Shown here: positions 50,931 to 60,110 of the stretch, one piece after another
Position numbering within the stretch: position 1 is the stretch's first letter
Layout of the letters: every line of letters begins with the position of its first letter
Assembly: GCA_964624585.1 (NCBI GenBank)
Contig: CAZUXE010000006.1
Coordinates: 20,454 to 84,453 of the forward strand
DNA from: CAZUXE01 sp964624585
Lineage (GTDB): Bacteria > Hydrothermota > Tepidihabitantia > B3-TA06
Direction of reading: 5' to 3'
DNA: 64,000 bases
The notes under the pieces: model-generated
The model's database searches: none
What the model was told of the DNA's origin: nothing
Seen by the model: the letters and a program-made list of their open reading frames with translations, nothing else
Program-made: the position numbers and the translations under genes

Positions 50931-53900
50931 CTATCCAGATTGAATGGACTGCCAGACCTCTATTATTTCACGATTGATTTCCCTTTGCTCAAGGAAAGTC
51001 TTTCTTGATGCCTCATCTTTTATCTTTTCAGCTTTCTGCATTAAATTAAGGTACAAATTTTCAATAATCTGCTTTGCCTCATCTGCCTTACCCAATACCT
51101 TCAACACTTTGGCGTGAAGCGCTAAAATTTGAGGATCTGTTTTGTCTTTCTCCTTTAGAATCTTAACAGCTTGATTGGAAAGGAAGAATGCCGCATGGGG
51201 GTCCCTTTTTGTAAGCCTTATTTGAGCCTGTATTCTTAGTGCGGCAGCTGTTTGAAAAGGCAAATTTTTGGTTCTTGCTAAAATTAAGGCTTCATCGGCT
51301 TGGGTTTCCGCCTTCTGCAAGTCATTTTTGGAAAGATAGCAATCGGCAAGCACTTTTAAGGTTTCAACATAGAGTGTTTCCACACCATTTTTCTTAAATA
51401 TATCCGCGGCTCCCTGTAGTAAATTTAACGCTTCGTCAAATTTGTTTTGTCGTGTTTTAATTTCTGCAATAACAAGCATAGCCAGCGCTTCTGTTTTGTA
51501 AGCTCCCAATTCACGCGCCTCCGAAAGGCTTAACTCCTCCAGTTCAAGGGCTTTATCGTCCTGCCCCAATTCCACATAAACGTTGGCCAGATTACTTATA
51601 TGTTTTATCAATTGTGGACGATTCCCTAAATCTTCAGCTATTTTTTTTGCATCCAACAAACATCTAATCGCTTCTTCATAACGCCCCTGAGCGCGTCCGA
51701 TATTACCTATTGTGTCAAGAAGTGCGCTCTCACCGGAAATATCTTTAATCTCCCGTGCAATTTCCAAAGCCCTCATACAGTAATTCAGAGCTTCCTTCAA
51801 ATTACCCGTATTTTTGAAAATTATGCCTAAATTTCTTAAAACTATCTCTTCTTTTTTAGCATCGCCCATCTTTACTGCCAATTCAAGGGTTGTATTATAG
51901 GCGTTTTTAGCTTTATCGAACAGACCAAGGTATTTATAAGCAATTCCCAATTGAGCGGCTATTCTTGCCTCACCTTCAGGATTTTTGCTTTGTTTATAGA
52001 GCGCCAAAGCTTCTTCCATAAATTTAAGAGATTGCCGATAATTACCGCGTTGCTGAAATAGTCTTCCAAAATCACCAAGTACCTGTGCTTCAATTGTAGG
52101 ATTTTCCATCTCCTCTGCTATGGTACGCGCTTCCTCCAGATATTTAAGGGTTTCATCAAAACGTCCCATGGATTCAAAGGTATAGGTAAGATGTCTAATT
52201 GCCGAAAGGTACTCCCGTTTTTCATCTGTTTCCTTCAATATCTCAATCGCCTTAAGTCCTTTTTTAAGAGCTTCTTGATAGTTATCTACGGCGTAATGAT
52301 ACATAGCTTCCCGTGAAAGAGTCAATCCAATCAGGGTTTTATTTTCAAGGGAAAGCGCAAGGGTAAGAAGGGCTTTCAAATCGGATTTCTGCTTATCTCT
52401 CTGTCCTAAACGTGCATAAATTCGTTCTCTTTTAAGAACCGTATCAAATCGTAGTTTCAGATTTTCGCGTCCCTTTCGGCCAGCCAATAGGCCGAGTACT
52501 TGTTCGTAGAATTTAAGTGCTTCCTCATTTGCATATTCAGCCGCGGCTCCTTCGGCAGATTGCATAAGATAGTCAAGGGTTTTCCCTTCATCCTCAGCCT
52601 GAGAGTAGTGATCCAGTAACACTTGTTCGGCTTGGCAACCTTCGTTTTCCAAAAGTTTTGCAATTTTCTGATGACAGGCCTTGGCTTGAGATGCTGGAAG
52701 TGAAACATGAAGCGTTTCACGTATCATATTATTTGTAAATTGATACACATCTCCACTAGCCTCTTCTACGCGGGAGATAAGCCCTTGATATTCAAGTAGG
52801 CTTAACTGACGTTGAAGCGCCTCATTTTTGGCAAGGTCTTGAATGGCGTTCAGGACGGAAAATTCAAAGCTCTGACCTATAACAGCGGCAATTCGCAATA
52901 TATTTTTTGCTCGTTCGTTAAGAAGGTCAACACGTGAAGATATTACTCGATGCACTGTTGGAGGTATCTTTTCAAAATTAACCTCAGAACTCAAGCTAAC
53001 TTTAGTATCCTGATGCTGTAATGCTCCGCTTGTTTCAAGAAGCTTAATGAATTCCTCCATAAAGAATGGATTCCCCTGAGTTGTTTTGTAGACTAAATTC
53101 AGGACAGCTTCTTGAGGAATATCCGGCGCCAAACGTGCCGCTGTAAGCGCATTGGCCTCGTCTGCACCCAAAGGAGCAAGGTCTATTCGGCTATGTATGG
53201 GTAAAGAATGCCATGGCAGTACCTCCGCGCTGTCGCGTGTGGTCATCAAAAGCAGTAGGGGAAAATCTGAAAAAAGGTCTATGAGGTCCATAATCAAATC
53301 GCGAGAAAGAGAATCTATCCATTGAATGTCTTCAAAAATCAAAAGCAAGGGATTTTGACCTGAAGTATAGGCAAGCAGTTCCAAAACCAGTGCAAACATC
53401 TTTTGTTTGCGTTCCGATGGATCGATATTCTTGGTAAAATCATTATCCGGCAGATGCAAGCCAACGTATGGAGCCACCAATGGCGCCCAGGTTGGGCGCT
53501 CTATTGAATCAAGACATCTTTTGAGAGCCGCCTCTGAGACTTCTTTTTCACCTTCGGCCATAAGACCTTTCAGAAAATCTATCCATGGCAAATAAGGTGT
53601 TTTTTCACCGTAACTTACGCATCGCCCACCCGCCACAGTAAAGGCCGCTTTACCGGCACGCTTAGCTAATTCCTGAAGCAATCGGCTTTTCCCCACACCT
53701 GCTTCACCGGTTATAGTTGCCACCACTCCTCGTTTGGTTTGCGCTACCTGACCTAAAAGCTCATAAAGTTGATTAAGTTCATCTTTTCTGTCTACAAATT
53801 CATCTTGCGGCGGATTCAGCCAACCAAGATCAATATGTCGGGACTCTAGACGGTAAGTCTCATAAGATACGTTACCTACAGTTATTGGGGTTTGAGCTGT

Positions 53901-55085
53901 AACGGCAAATATGGGTTTTATTTTAGACTCTACCTTCTTTCCAATGCGAATCTCTTCGTCTTCTCCAGCCTGCATTTGAAAATAGGCTTCAGAAATTGCC
54001 TGTCCTGAGATTAAAAATTCCTTACGGGCTTTCTTACCAACTACTCCGATGAACAAATATCCTGATGAAACTCCAATTCTTTGATAAACACCTGCAGGAG
54101 CGGTATTTATAAGGTCTTTCGCGGCAAGAACCGCTCTCTTCTCATCATCCTCATGCGCAACAGGTGTTCCAAAAAATGCAATTAACCTATCGCCTTCTTC
54201 CCCAGGCTCTATACTTTTTACTATGCCTTCATACTTGTGAATTATTCGCAAGGCCTTATTTACGTATTCGTTATAAGCTTCAAATAGCCTTGGAAGTCCT
54301 TTGAGATTTACAACCATCACCGTGCCATAAAGATACTGATGGAAGGAATCGGCTTCGTCCGACGAAAGCGAAATATATCTATCAACAAGAGGAGGAGGCA
54401 ATAATTTTTTAAGCTGAAGGCCTGCTTCTTTAGCTTGTTTTTTTGAAGTAAGTGGTGAAATAGCTTCTAGAAGCTCAAGAAGCTTAAAGCCGCTTCCCTG
54501 TTTTTCCAGCTTGAGCTTTTCCTCAAGACCTTGCGCCGCGGTTGGACTTATAAGAATATCTCCAGCTTCCGCGTCTTTTATGTGATTGTACAAATTATCG
54601 GCGACATCGCCTGAAAGAACCCTAATGAGTCGATTTTTATTCCCTACCCTAAAATCTTTTAACTCTCCTGAATCCACCGAGAATCTGGCGGTCAAATGCA
54701 CTTCACCGGCAGAAGTTTTGATTATCGTCATTTCTGACAATGCTCTATTTATCCATTCCGCGCAACTTATAGCTGTTAAACTATCAACAGCCTGTGTACC
54801 TGGAATAGCAAGAAGCGCTGAGTAGGCGTCCAGACTAACAATTTCTGCAGAAAAACCTTCGGCTGCGTCAATAATTTTCCCAAAAATATCGTTAAGTATG
54901 GAAGTAAATTCCTCCGCATTACGGAAAGCCAACTTTTCTGTAAGCTCATCAAACCCTTCAAGTTTGAGCAGCACTAAGCTGCATAATAGCGTAACTTCTC
55001 CAGTTTCTGCGGATTCTCCTTTAGTCGGTAAAAGTGAATTTGATATAAATGGTTGCAGTCTTTTTCGCGCCTCTTTGCTAAGCAT
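50931..55085 (-). CDS. Cyclase-homology/AAA ATPase/TPR regulator (1384 aa)
   Basis: Two class III cyclase-homology domains occupy about 28-215 and 240-405. The first is degenerate. The second keeps GEEGDRLIAFFGTP, but its first metal-binding position reads VVNLKG instead of an aspartate, so catalysis is doubtful. An AAA/NTPase domain follows: Walker A GEAGVGKSRLL near 465 and Walker B LLIFEDIQWID near 595. About 12 TPRs fill residues 830-1330 (for example YEEAIRCLLDAKKIAEDLGN). Such STAND-like signal proteins bind nucleotides and assemble. GAGGAAGG precedes ATG. Single gene with its own promoter (55154-55181). Confidence 0.88.
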   Translation of the reverse strand: MLSKEARKRLQPFISNSLLPTKGESAETGEVTLLCSLVLLKLEGFDELTEKLAFRNAEEFTSILNDIFGKIIDAAEGFSAEIVSLDAYSALLAIPGTQAVDSLTAISCAEWINRALSEMTIIKTSAGEVHLTARFSVDSGELKDFRVGNKNRLIRVLSGDVADNLYNHIKDAEAGDILISPTAAQGLEEKLKLEKQGSGFKLLELLEAISPLTSKKQAKEAGLQLKKLLPPPLVDRYISLSSDEADSFHQYLYGTVMVVNLKGLPRLFEAYNEYVNKALRIIHKYEGIVKSIEPGEEGDRLIAFFGTPVAHEDDEKRAVLAAKDLINTAPAGVYQRIGVSSGYLFIGVVGKKARKEFLISGQAISEAYFQMQAGEDEEIRIGKKVESKIKPIFAVTAQTPITVGNVSYETYRLESRHIDLGWLNPPQDEFVDRKDELNQLYELLGQVAQTKRGVVATITGEAGVGKSRLLQELAKRAGKAAFTVAGGRCVSYGEKTPYLPWIDFLKGLMAEGEKEVSEAALKRCLDSIERPTWAPLVAPYVGLHLPDNDFTKNIDPSERKQKMFALVLELLAYTSGQNPLLLIFEDIQWIDSLSRDLIMDLIDLFSDFPLLLLMTTRDSAEVLPWHSLPIHSRIDLAPLGADEANALTAARLAPDIPQEAVLNLVYKTTQGNPFFMEEFIKLLETSGALQHQDTKVSLSSEVNFEKIPPTVHRVISSRVDLLNERAKNILRIAAVIGQSFEFSVLNAIQDLAKNEALQRQLSLLEYQGLISRVEEASGDVYQFTNNMIRETLHVSLPASQAKACHQKIAKLLENEGCQAEQVLLDHYSQAEDEGKTLDYLMQSAEGAAAEYANEEALKFYEQVLGLLAGRKGRENLKLRFDTVLKRERIYARLGQRDKQKSDLKALLTLALSLENKTLIGLTLSREAMYHYAVDNYQEALKKGLKAIEILKETDEKREYLSAIRHLTYTFESMGRFDETLKYLEEARTIAEEMENPTIEAQVLGDFGRLFQQRGNYRQSLKFMEEALALYKQSKNPEGEARIAAQLGIAYKYLGLFDKAKNAYNTTLELAVKMGDAKKEEIVLRNLGIIFKNTGNLKEALNYCMRALEIAREIKDISGESALLDTIGNIGRAQGRYEEAIRCLLDAKKIAEDLGNRPQLIKHISNLANVYVELGQDDKALELEELSLSEARELGAYKTEALAMLVIAEIKTRQNKFDEALNLLQGAADIFKKNGVETLYVETLKVLADCYLSKNDLQKAETQADEALILARTKNLPFQTAAALRIQAQIRLTKRDPHAAFFLSNQAVKILKEKDKTDPQILALHAKVLKVLGKADEAKQIIENLYLNLMQKAEKIKDEASRKTFLEQREINREIIEVWQSIQSG

Positions 55086-55153
55086 ATAGCCTTCCTCTGA
55101 TTTCGCCTTAGATTACTAAAGCGCATTTGAGTTTAACATGGCCGTATACTTTT

Positions 55154-55181
55154 AGATTAATCGATTGTAGGCTTTTGTCAA
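55154..55181 (-). promoter_or_regulatory. Promoter of 1384-aa regulator
   Basis: Minus strand TTGACA (55181-55176), 16 bp, TAATCT (55159-55154), leader of about 60 bases. Confidence 0.6.
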
Positions 55182-55423
55182 GGAAGCTTATAAGCAACTT
55201 GTAATATTAACTTATACGGCAGTTTCCGTTCCAAACAAGAAAAAATCAGGTTAAAATGTGCAAAAACTGCCTTAAAAACAAGCTAGTTGCGGAAGATTTA
55301 TTGCTTTTGTTCTAATATTCCATCACTAATTTTGTCATTGTTTTACAAATAGAATACGGTAGTTTAGGAAGCATCCAAGAGACCAAACGGAATATACTTC
55401 AAAGCCAAGCTTAGCTCATCATT

Positions 55424-55740
55424 ATAATTAACTCGACCTGCTGAGGAGGATTAACTCTTGTATATCCGTGCATATTTCGTGTCGTTGTAATTGATTCGAC
55501 CGGCTAGGGAAGGAAGCAATCTTGTTATTTACCTCAAAGCATACAAAAGACACAGAGTAACTTGATGGCAGGTGCTGCGTGTCGGAATTAACTTTATTCC
55601 AAGCAGTTTCTTTTATTAAAAGAGTAACTGAGAGCATACGGTATATGTCGCGCGTCCTAATACGATTACTCGTTTGTCAGAAGATATCGCGGCGAAGTGT
55701 ACATGATATATGTCGCGTGTTTGAAGCAAAACCCTTCTGC
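55424..55740. repeat. Degenerate tandem repeat, period 63-69 bp, about five copies
   Basis: ATAATTAACTCGACCTG (55424) matches GTAATTGATTCGACCGG (55487). GAGTAACTTGATGG (55555) matches GAGTAACTGAGAGC (55622). GGTATATGTCGCGCGT (55641) matches GATATATGTCGCGTGT (55706). The region 55182-55773 has no gene. Confidence 0.6.
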
Positions 55741-55773
55741 AATCTCCCAACTGTCTGTCAATACTACACAGCC

Positions 55774-55801
55774 TTGACAGAAGCCGCCCTGTCCTTATCA
55801 T
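55774..55801 (+). promoter_or_regulatory. Promoter of DUF362 operon, leaderless
   Basis: TTGACA (55774-55779), 16 bp, TATCAT (55796-55801); ATG 55808 is seven bases after the -10. Confidence 0.8.
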
Positions 55802-55807
55802 ACGCCG

Positions 55808-56845
55808 ATGGCATCAAAGGTATTCTTTCTTCCAGCTAAACGTCAGGAAGCTTTAATTGCCGGCCTGCCAAGGCTGTTGGCTAAGCTTATTGATAAAAAT
55901 TTTCAAGCCAACACACCGGTAGGTATAAAGGTTCATTTTGGCGAAAAAGGCAACCGAACATTTATTCCAGCCGAATACTCAAAAATAACAGTTTCTTTTC
56001 TTAAAGAACGCAAGGCCAAACCTTTTCTGTTTGAAACAAATACCCTATATTATGGAGAACGCGGAAATACAATAGATCACCTAAACCTTGCCTATGAACA
56101 CGGTTTCAGCCATCAAAATATTGGTGCGCCCGTGATAATTATTGATGGTATGCACGGTGAGGATTCAATAGAAATTCCCTTAGCCAACCAACTAATACAA
56201 AACGCCAAACTGGGAGCTATGATTACAGAAATTCCGACACTACTTGGTTTCTCACACTTCAAGGGACATATGGTTGCAGGATTTGGAGGAAGCATAAAAA
56301 ACTTTTCAATGGGAACAGCCTCACGCGCCGGAAAGCTGGAAATGCACTCCTTGAGTAAACCATGGATTGATACAGACTACTGCAGTAAATGCGGTGAATG
56401 CAAAAAGCAATGCCCATCAGATGCCATTGAAATAAAAGGGGATAACTTTTTTATACTAAGCGAAAAATGCACAGGATGCGCAAGATGTATTGGGGTGTGT
56501 ACGGCAAGAGCGGTTCGCATAAATTGGGATGAAGCCTCTGACTCTGTTTCAAAAAAAATGGCCGTCTACGCTATGGCTGCACTGAAGGATAAGGAGGCGT
56601 ATTTCCTAAATTTCCTTATCCACATCACCAAAGACTGCGACTGCATTGGTAAGGAAATGCAACCTATTTGTGAAAATTTGGGAATTCTTGCATCGCTTGA
56701 TTTAGTAGCGCTAGATCAGGCCTGCTTCGACATGGTTGAAAATGAAATACGGTCGGCCCAACCAAGGGTTAACCCTGAAATTCAATTGGCTCATGCTCAA
56801 TCTATAGGATTGGGAGTGCGTGAATATGAACTGGAGGAAGTATGA
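55808..56845 (+). CDS. DUF362 protein with two [4Fe-4S] sites
   Basis: 345 residues. The N-terminal 185 residues are DUF362 (VGIKVHFGEKGNRTFIPAE, FVAGFGG-type GFGGSIKNFSMG). Two ferredoxin motifs follow: CSKCGECKKQCPSDAI near 193-208 and CTGCARCIGVCTARAV near 223-238. A tail with CDCIGKEMQPIC carries further cysteines. DUF362 proteins are iron-sulfur proteins of unknown reaction, common in anaerobes. First gene of an operon with the CHASE2 gene, whose ATG overlaps its TGA (ATGA). Leaderless start. Confidence 0.92.
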   Translation: MASKVFFLPAKRQEALIAGLPRLLAKLIDKNFQANTPVGIKVHFGEKGNRTFIPAEYSKITVSFLKERKAKPFLFETNTLYYGERGNTIDHLNLAYEHGFSHQNIGAPVIIIDGMHGEDSIEIPLANQLIQNAKLGAMITEIPTLLGFSHFKGHMVAGFGGSIKNFSMGTASRAGKLEMHSLSKPWIDTDYCSKCGECKKQCPSDAIEIKGDNFFILSEKCTGCARCIGVCTARAVRINWDEASDSVSKKMAVYAMAALKDKEAYFLNFLIHITKDCDCIGKEMQPICENLGILASLDLVALDQACFDMVENEIRSAQPRVNPEIQLAHAQSIGLGVREYELEEV

Positions 56846-58776
56846 TAAAATTTCGTCAAATTAGAGATGCCTTAATTATAGGTTTTGCCGTTACTTTCCT
56901 ATTTCTGATTATTCAAATTTTCATAGGCAATCCCTTAAGCTCTCTAGACAGACCAATGCACGACCTTTTGGAAAGAAAAGGCCTGAAAACTAATAAAGAC
57001 ATAGTCCTTGTCAATTTGGACGAACAAAGCCTTGTAGAACTAGGGGACAGTCTGTATTACTACGGATACTGGATGCCGGAACTTTTAAAACAGCTCAAAA
57101 CCGCCAAGGCGATTGGCATTACTCTACCTTATCTTCAAAAAGAGCCTGTTACCCCTCAACTAAAGGCACGTCTTGAACAGGAAAAGCTTGATTCTCTGAA
57201 AAGATGGTTCAAAATTGCGCCGGCAAGAGGAAAAGCCATTATTGATAGTCTGTTTACACCCATAAAGTGGGACTCGGAATTAACTTCTGTAATAGACAGC
57301 AATCGTAACGTTTTCGTAAACTTCGCCATGCTAAACACTAAGGTAAATGATGATATTCTGCTAGGTGAGATAAGCATTAAAAGAAATCCTGAAAATCTTA
57401 GAAAAAATACGGCAATTATTGACAAAAAAGATTTCAACGCTCCGCCCATAAATGTCGTCAGAGTATGCAGAGGTATTGGACATCTAAGCGTTTTTTACGA
57501 TAATCTGGGAATCGTTAGAAAAGCGCCGATGATAGCCTTATGTAAAAATAAAATCTATGGCTCGCTTGCATTCGCTATGTACTGGCGGATAAAAAAACCA
57601 GAACAGGTTGATATACCTTCCAGCCGTATTATAACTTTCGATAACAAGGAAATACGGTTTGGCGAAGGCTACACCTTTCGTGTTCACTACACTTCAGCTT
57701 ACAAAAATTTCAAACACTACAGCGTTTCAAAAATTCTGGCAGGAAAGGTTCCGACAAAACTCTTCAAGGATAAGTACGTATTCATAGGCTCTACAGTTGA
57801 CCCGTTTGCTATGGCTGTCCCAACACCGGTTGACGGACACATGCCTCAAATGGTATTTCAGGCAAACGTACTACACGGTCTGCTTACCGAACAACAGGCG
57901 GTTCCCCCAAGTATAGTTGCGGCCTTTATTTTAACCTTCCTGCTTTCCACACTTTCCGCGCTTGCCATACTGCTTTACTGGCGCAAATTTACCTTGCCGA
58001 TACTTGCAGCACTCATTTTCCTCTTTTACTTAATAGTTGCAGGCTCGGCAAGCAATGGAGTACGCATTAGCTTCTTTACCCCACTCCTTGCATCTTTCTT
58101 AGCTTTAGGCGTAGGCTATATAGTCTATTATTATACCGACGGTAAGCGTCGCACCTACATTAAGCAAATGGTAGGGCAATACTTTCCCGCAGAACAGGAA
58201 AAGGAATACATTGAACGTTTCATGAACCTTCCCTACTTCCGCATTAACAAAGAATCGGCAATCATGGCGGTATATCTTGATTTTGAAAAGAAGGGAAAAA
58301 GCCTGCAGGAAGCCTTAAAAAGCTTTGAAGAGTTCCGTACCAATATTTTGAAAACCGTACGTAAGCACGGCGGACTAAGGATGTCGTTTACTGGTAACGC
58401 CAGTATGTTCTTCTTTGTTGGAAAACAGAGTTATACCAAAGCTTGTCAGGCTAGTTTGGAAATTCGCCGTTTCTTTACCAACTTTAGCGCCAAGTACGCT
58501 GCCGAAGGAATTGGAGAATTTACCTTAGGTATTGGACTTGCGTCGGGAGAGACCTTTGTAAGCACCCTTGGTAAAGTGCCTTTGGTTGACCTTGCTATAT
58601 TCGGTGAACCCGTATTGGTAGCGCGCGAGTTGGCAATTTGGAATTTTGAGTTGAAAACCAAGATTCTCATGGAAGAAGGACTCAAAGACCACCTTCCGCA
58701 AGGTTCTAAAATAAAAGAACTTGGTGAACTTGAAATAGTCGGCAAAAAGTACACGGTCTACGAATATTTGCGTTAA
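56842..58776 (+). CDS. CHASE2-transmembrane-cyclase homology protein, probably inactive
   Basis: 644 residues. The N-terminal helix (about 13-30) and a CHASE2 periplasmic sensor (about 35-345: DIVLVNLDEQSLVELG, KDKYVFIGSTVDPF) lead to three helices (about 350-435) and a cyclase-homology domain (about 470-640). The two metal aspartates expected are missing: the first site reads VYLDFEKKGKS and the second reads TGNASMFFF instead of GDAxM. It therefore probably binds rather than makes nucleotides. It overlaps the DUF362 stop. GEPVLVARELA keeps part of the nucleotide-pocket helix. Confidence 0.85.
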   Translation: MIKFRQIRDALIIGFAVTFLFLIIQIFIGNPLSSLDRPMHDLLERKGLKTNKDIVLVNLDEQSLVELGDSLYYYGYWMPELLKQLKTAKAIGITLPYLQKEPVTPQLKARLEQEKLDSLKRWFKIAPARGKAIIDSLFTPIKWDSELTSVIDSNRNVFVNFAMLNTKVNDDILLGEISIKRNPENLRKNTAIIDKKDFNAPPINVVRVCRGIGHLSVFYDNLGIVRKAPMIALCKNKIYGSLAFAMYWRIKKPEQVDIPSSRIITFDNKEIRFGEGYTFRVHYTSAYKNFKHYSVSKILAGKVPTKLFKDKYVFIGSTVDPFAMAVPTPVDGHMPQMVFQANVLHGLLTEQQAVPPSIVAAFILTFLLSTLSALAILLYWRKFTLPILAALIFLFYLIVAGSASNGVRISFFTPLLASFLALGVGYIVYYYTDGKRRTYIKQMVGQYFPAEQEKEYIERFMNLPYFRINKESAIMAVYLDFEKKGKSLQEALKSFEEFRTNILKTVRKHGGLRMSFTGNASMFFFVGKQSYTKACQASLEIRRFFTNFSAKYAAEGIGEFTLGIGLASGETFVSTLGKVPLVDLAIFGEPVLVARELAIWNFELKTKILMEEGLKDHLPQGSKIKELGELEIVGKKYTVYEYLR

Positions 58777-58802
58777 GCTAAGCAATATCTGAGGTATACG
58801 TT

Positions 58803-59501
58803 TTGAGTCCCTACAAGGTTGCTCTGGAGACCTATGAAGGTCCGGTTGATCTTCTTCTATATTTTATCCATAGAGATAAGCTGGACGTTTTGGATATTCC
58901 AATAGCACGACTTACAGATGACTTCATCTCATACATAGAAACTATTGGCACCGATTTGGAAGAGTTGGCCGAGTTTCTACTAATGGCTTCCATCCTCCTA
59001 CGTTGGAAAATGAAGGTTCTTTTACGTGAGAGCTTGCAGAATGACGAAGAACAGGTAGAAGAGCCGGTTACCCTTTCGCGCATTCTTGAAGAGTTTAACC
59101 GCTATCGGGAAACAGCCGGTTTTCTTGAAGAAAAAAGAGAACACAACCTTAGGTATTATCCCCGCGGTCAGGAAGCGAAAGTTGAACAGAAGGGCAATAT
59201 AAACGATCTCTTAAAAACATTTGCAGCCCTTATAGAACGTGAACGCCCAACTCAGCCTATGCTTCTTACAAGGGACGATTGGACAATAGAGGAAGCAGCC
59301 GATTGGTTAAAGGCGACACTTACACGCAAAAGACGCTTTACTTTTTTTGCAGCCATGAGAGAGCGGCGTTCCAGTGTATTTGATATGCTGGTTTTGTTTC
59401 TGGCTATTCTTGAACAGGTAAGGTTACGCAAGGTGGCTGTGAATCAGCCAAAGCCCTTTGCCGATTTTACGGTAGAGGCTTTAGCTGGCAGTAGAGCTTA
59501 G
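58803..59501 (+). CDS. scpA: Segregation and condensation protein A
   Basis: 232 residues, slightly short for ScpA. N-terminal SMC-binding region: LETYEGPVDLLLYFIHRDKLDVLDIPIARLTDDF-type residues, then FLLMASILLRWKMKVLL. The C-terminal winged helix is FDMLVLFLAILEQVRLRKVAVNQ. It forms the kleisin bridge of Smc-ScpAB. scpB is not adjacent. TTG start at 58803 with GAGGT upstream. It follows the CHASE2 gene by 26 bases and is probably cotranscribed. Confidence 0.93.
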   Translation: MSPYKVALETYEGPVDLLLYFIHRDKLDVLDIPIARLTDDFISYIETIGTDLEELAEFLLMASILLRWKMKVLLRESLQNDEEQVEEPVTLSRILEEFNRYRETAGFLEEKREHNLRYYPRGQEAKVEQKGNINDLLKTFAALIERERPTQPMLLTRDDWTIEEAADWLKATLTRKRRFTFFAAMRERRSSVFDMLVLFLAILEQVRLRKVAVNQPKPFADFTVEALAGSRA

Positions 59502-59700
59502 GCATATCAAAAAACCTTTGTTGTTATTTGCCTTTTTTCGCAAGCACTGCATTCTGTCCGTAGAGCCTAGACATGTCAAGAATCAAAAAACGCCTAAAAT
59601 CTGCCTTGGTCGCTTTCTAAATGCTAACAGTAGAACCTGAGTCGGCAACACCTGCCTGTAATGCCTAAGGCTCTGCGAATGCACTAAGCTAGTTGTCTTT
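59491..59700. repeat. Degenerate tandem repeat, period 69-70 bp
   Basis: GTAGAGCTTAGGCATATCAA (59491), GTAGAGCCTAGACATGTCAA (59560) and GTAGAACCTGAG (59630) are evenly spaced. The first copy overlaps the last codons of scpA. Confidence 0.6.
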
Positions 59701-60110
59701 TGTCTAAATTAGCGCAATCTCTACACGACGCAAAAGCGGCCATTTCACAAACTTCCATTCAGTTGTCAGACTCAAGATTAGAAGGTAAACAAGCTATAGA
59801 AGGTCTCAAACTATAATCGCCCCAATAGCTCTGGATGTCTCAAAAGAGGAATTACAGAGTGTATTGCTTGTTATTGACTTGCATCTTGGCTATCTGTCTG
59901 AGTGTGTTATAAAAGAAGTTGCTGGCCTAAAAAGCAGAGAGCTTAAACTAGAATAGGTCAGCTATTCAGTCTGGAAGTCTATTACCATCTTCAATTCCTA
60001 TTAAAGCACAAAGCTCAACGCGCCAGATGCGTCGACCATCAAGGTCAAGAGAACTTCAACTTCTATAAAACACAATAGGTCAACCACTTAGGCTAGATGG
60101 TAGCGCGCCT
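59701..60110. other. Intergenic region with a start-less open frame
   Basis: A + frame stays open from 59789 to TAG 59956 and looks protein-like (ALDVSKEELQSVLLVIDLHL, then KEVAGLKSRELKLE), but has no usable start or ribosome site. It may be a gene remnant. AATAGGTCAGC (59952) and AATAGGTCAAC (near 60072) are similar. Confidence 0.35.

Noticed and set aside
59789..59956. Protein-like + frame as a gene
   Set aside because: No start codon or ribosome site and no recognisable family; at most a remnant.
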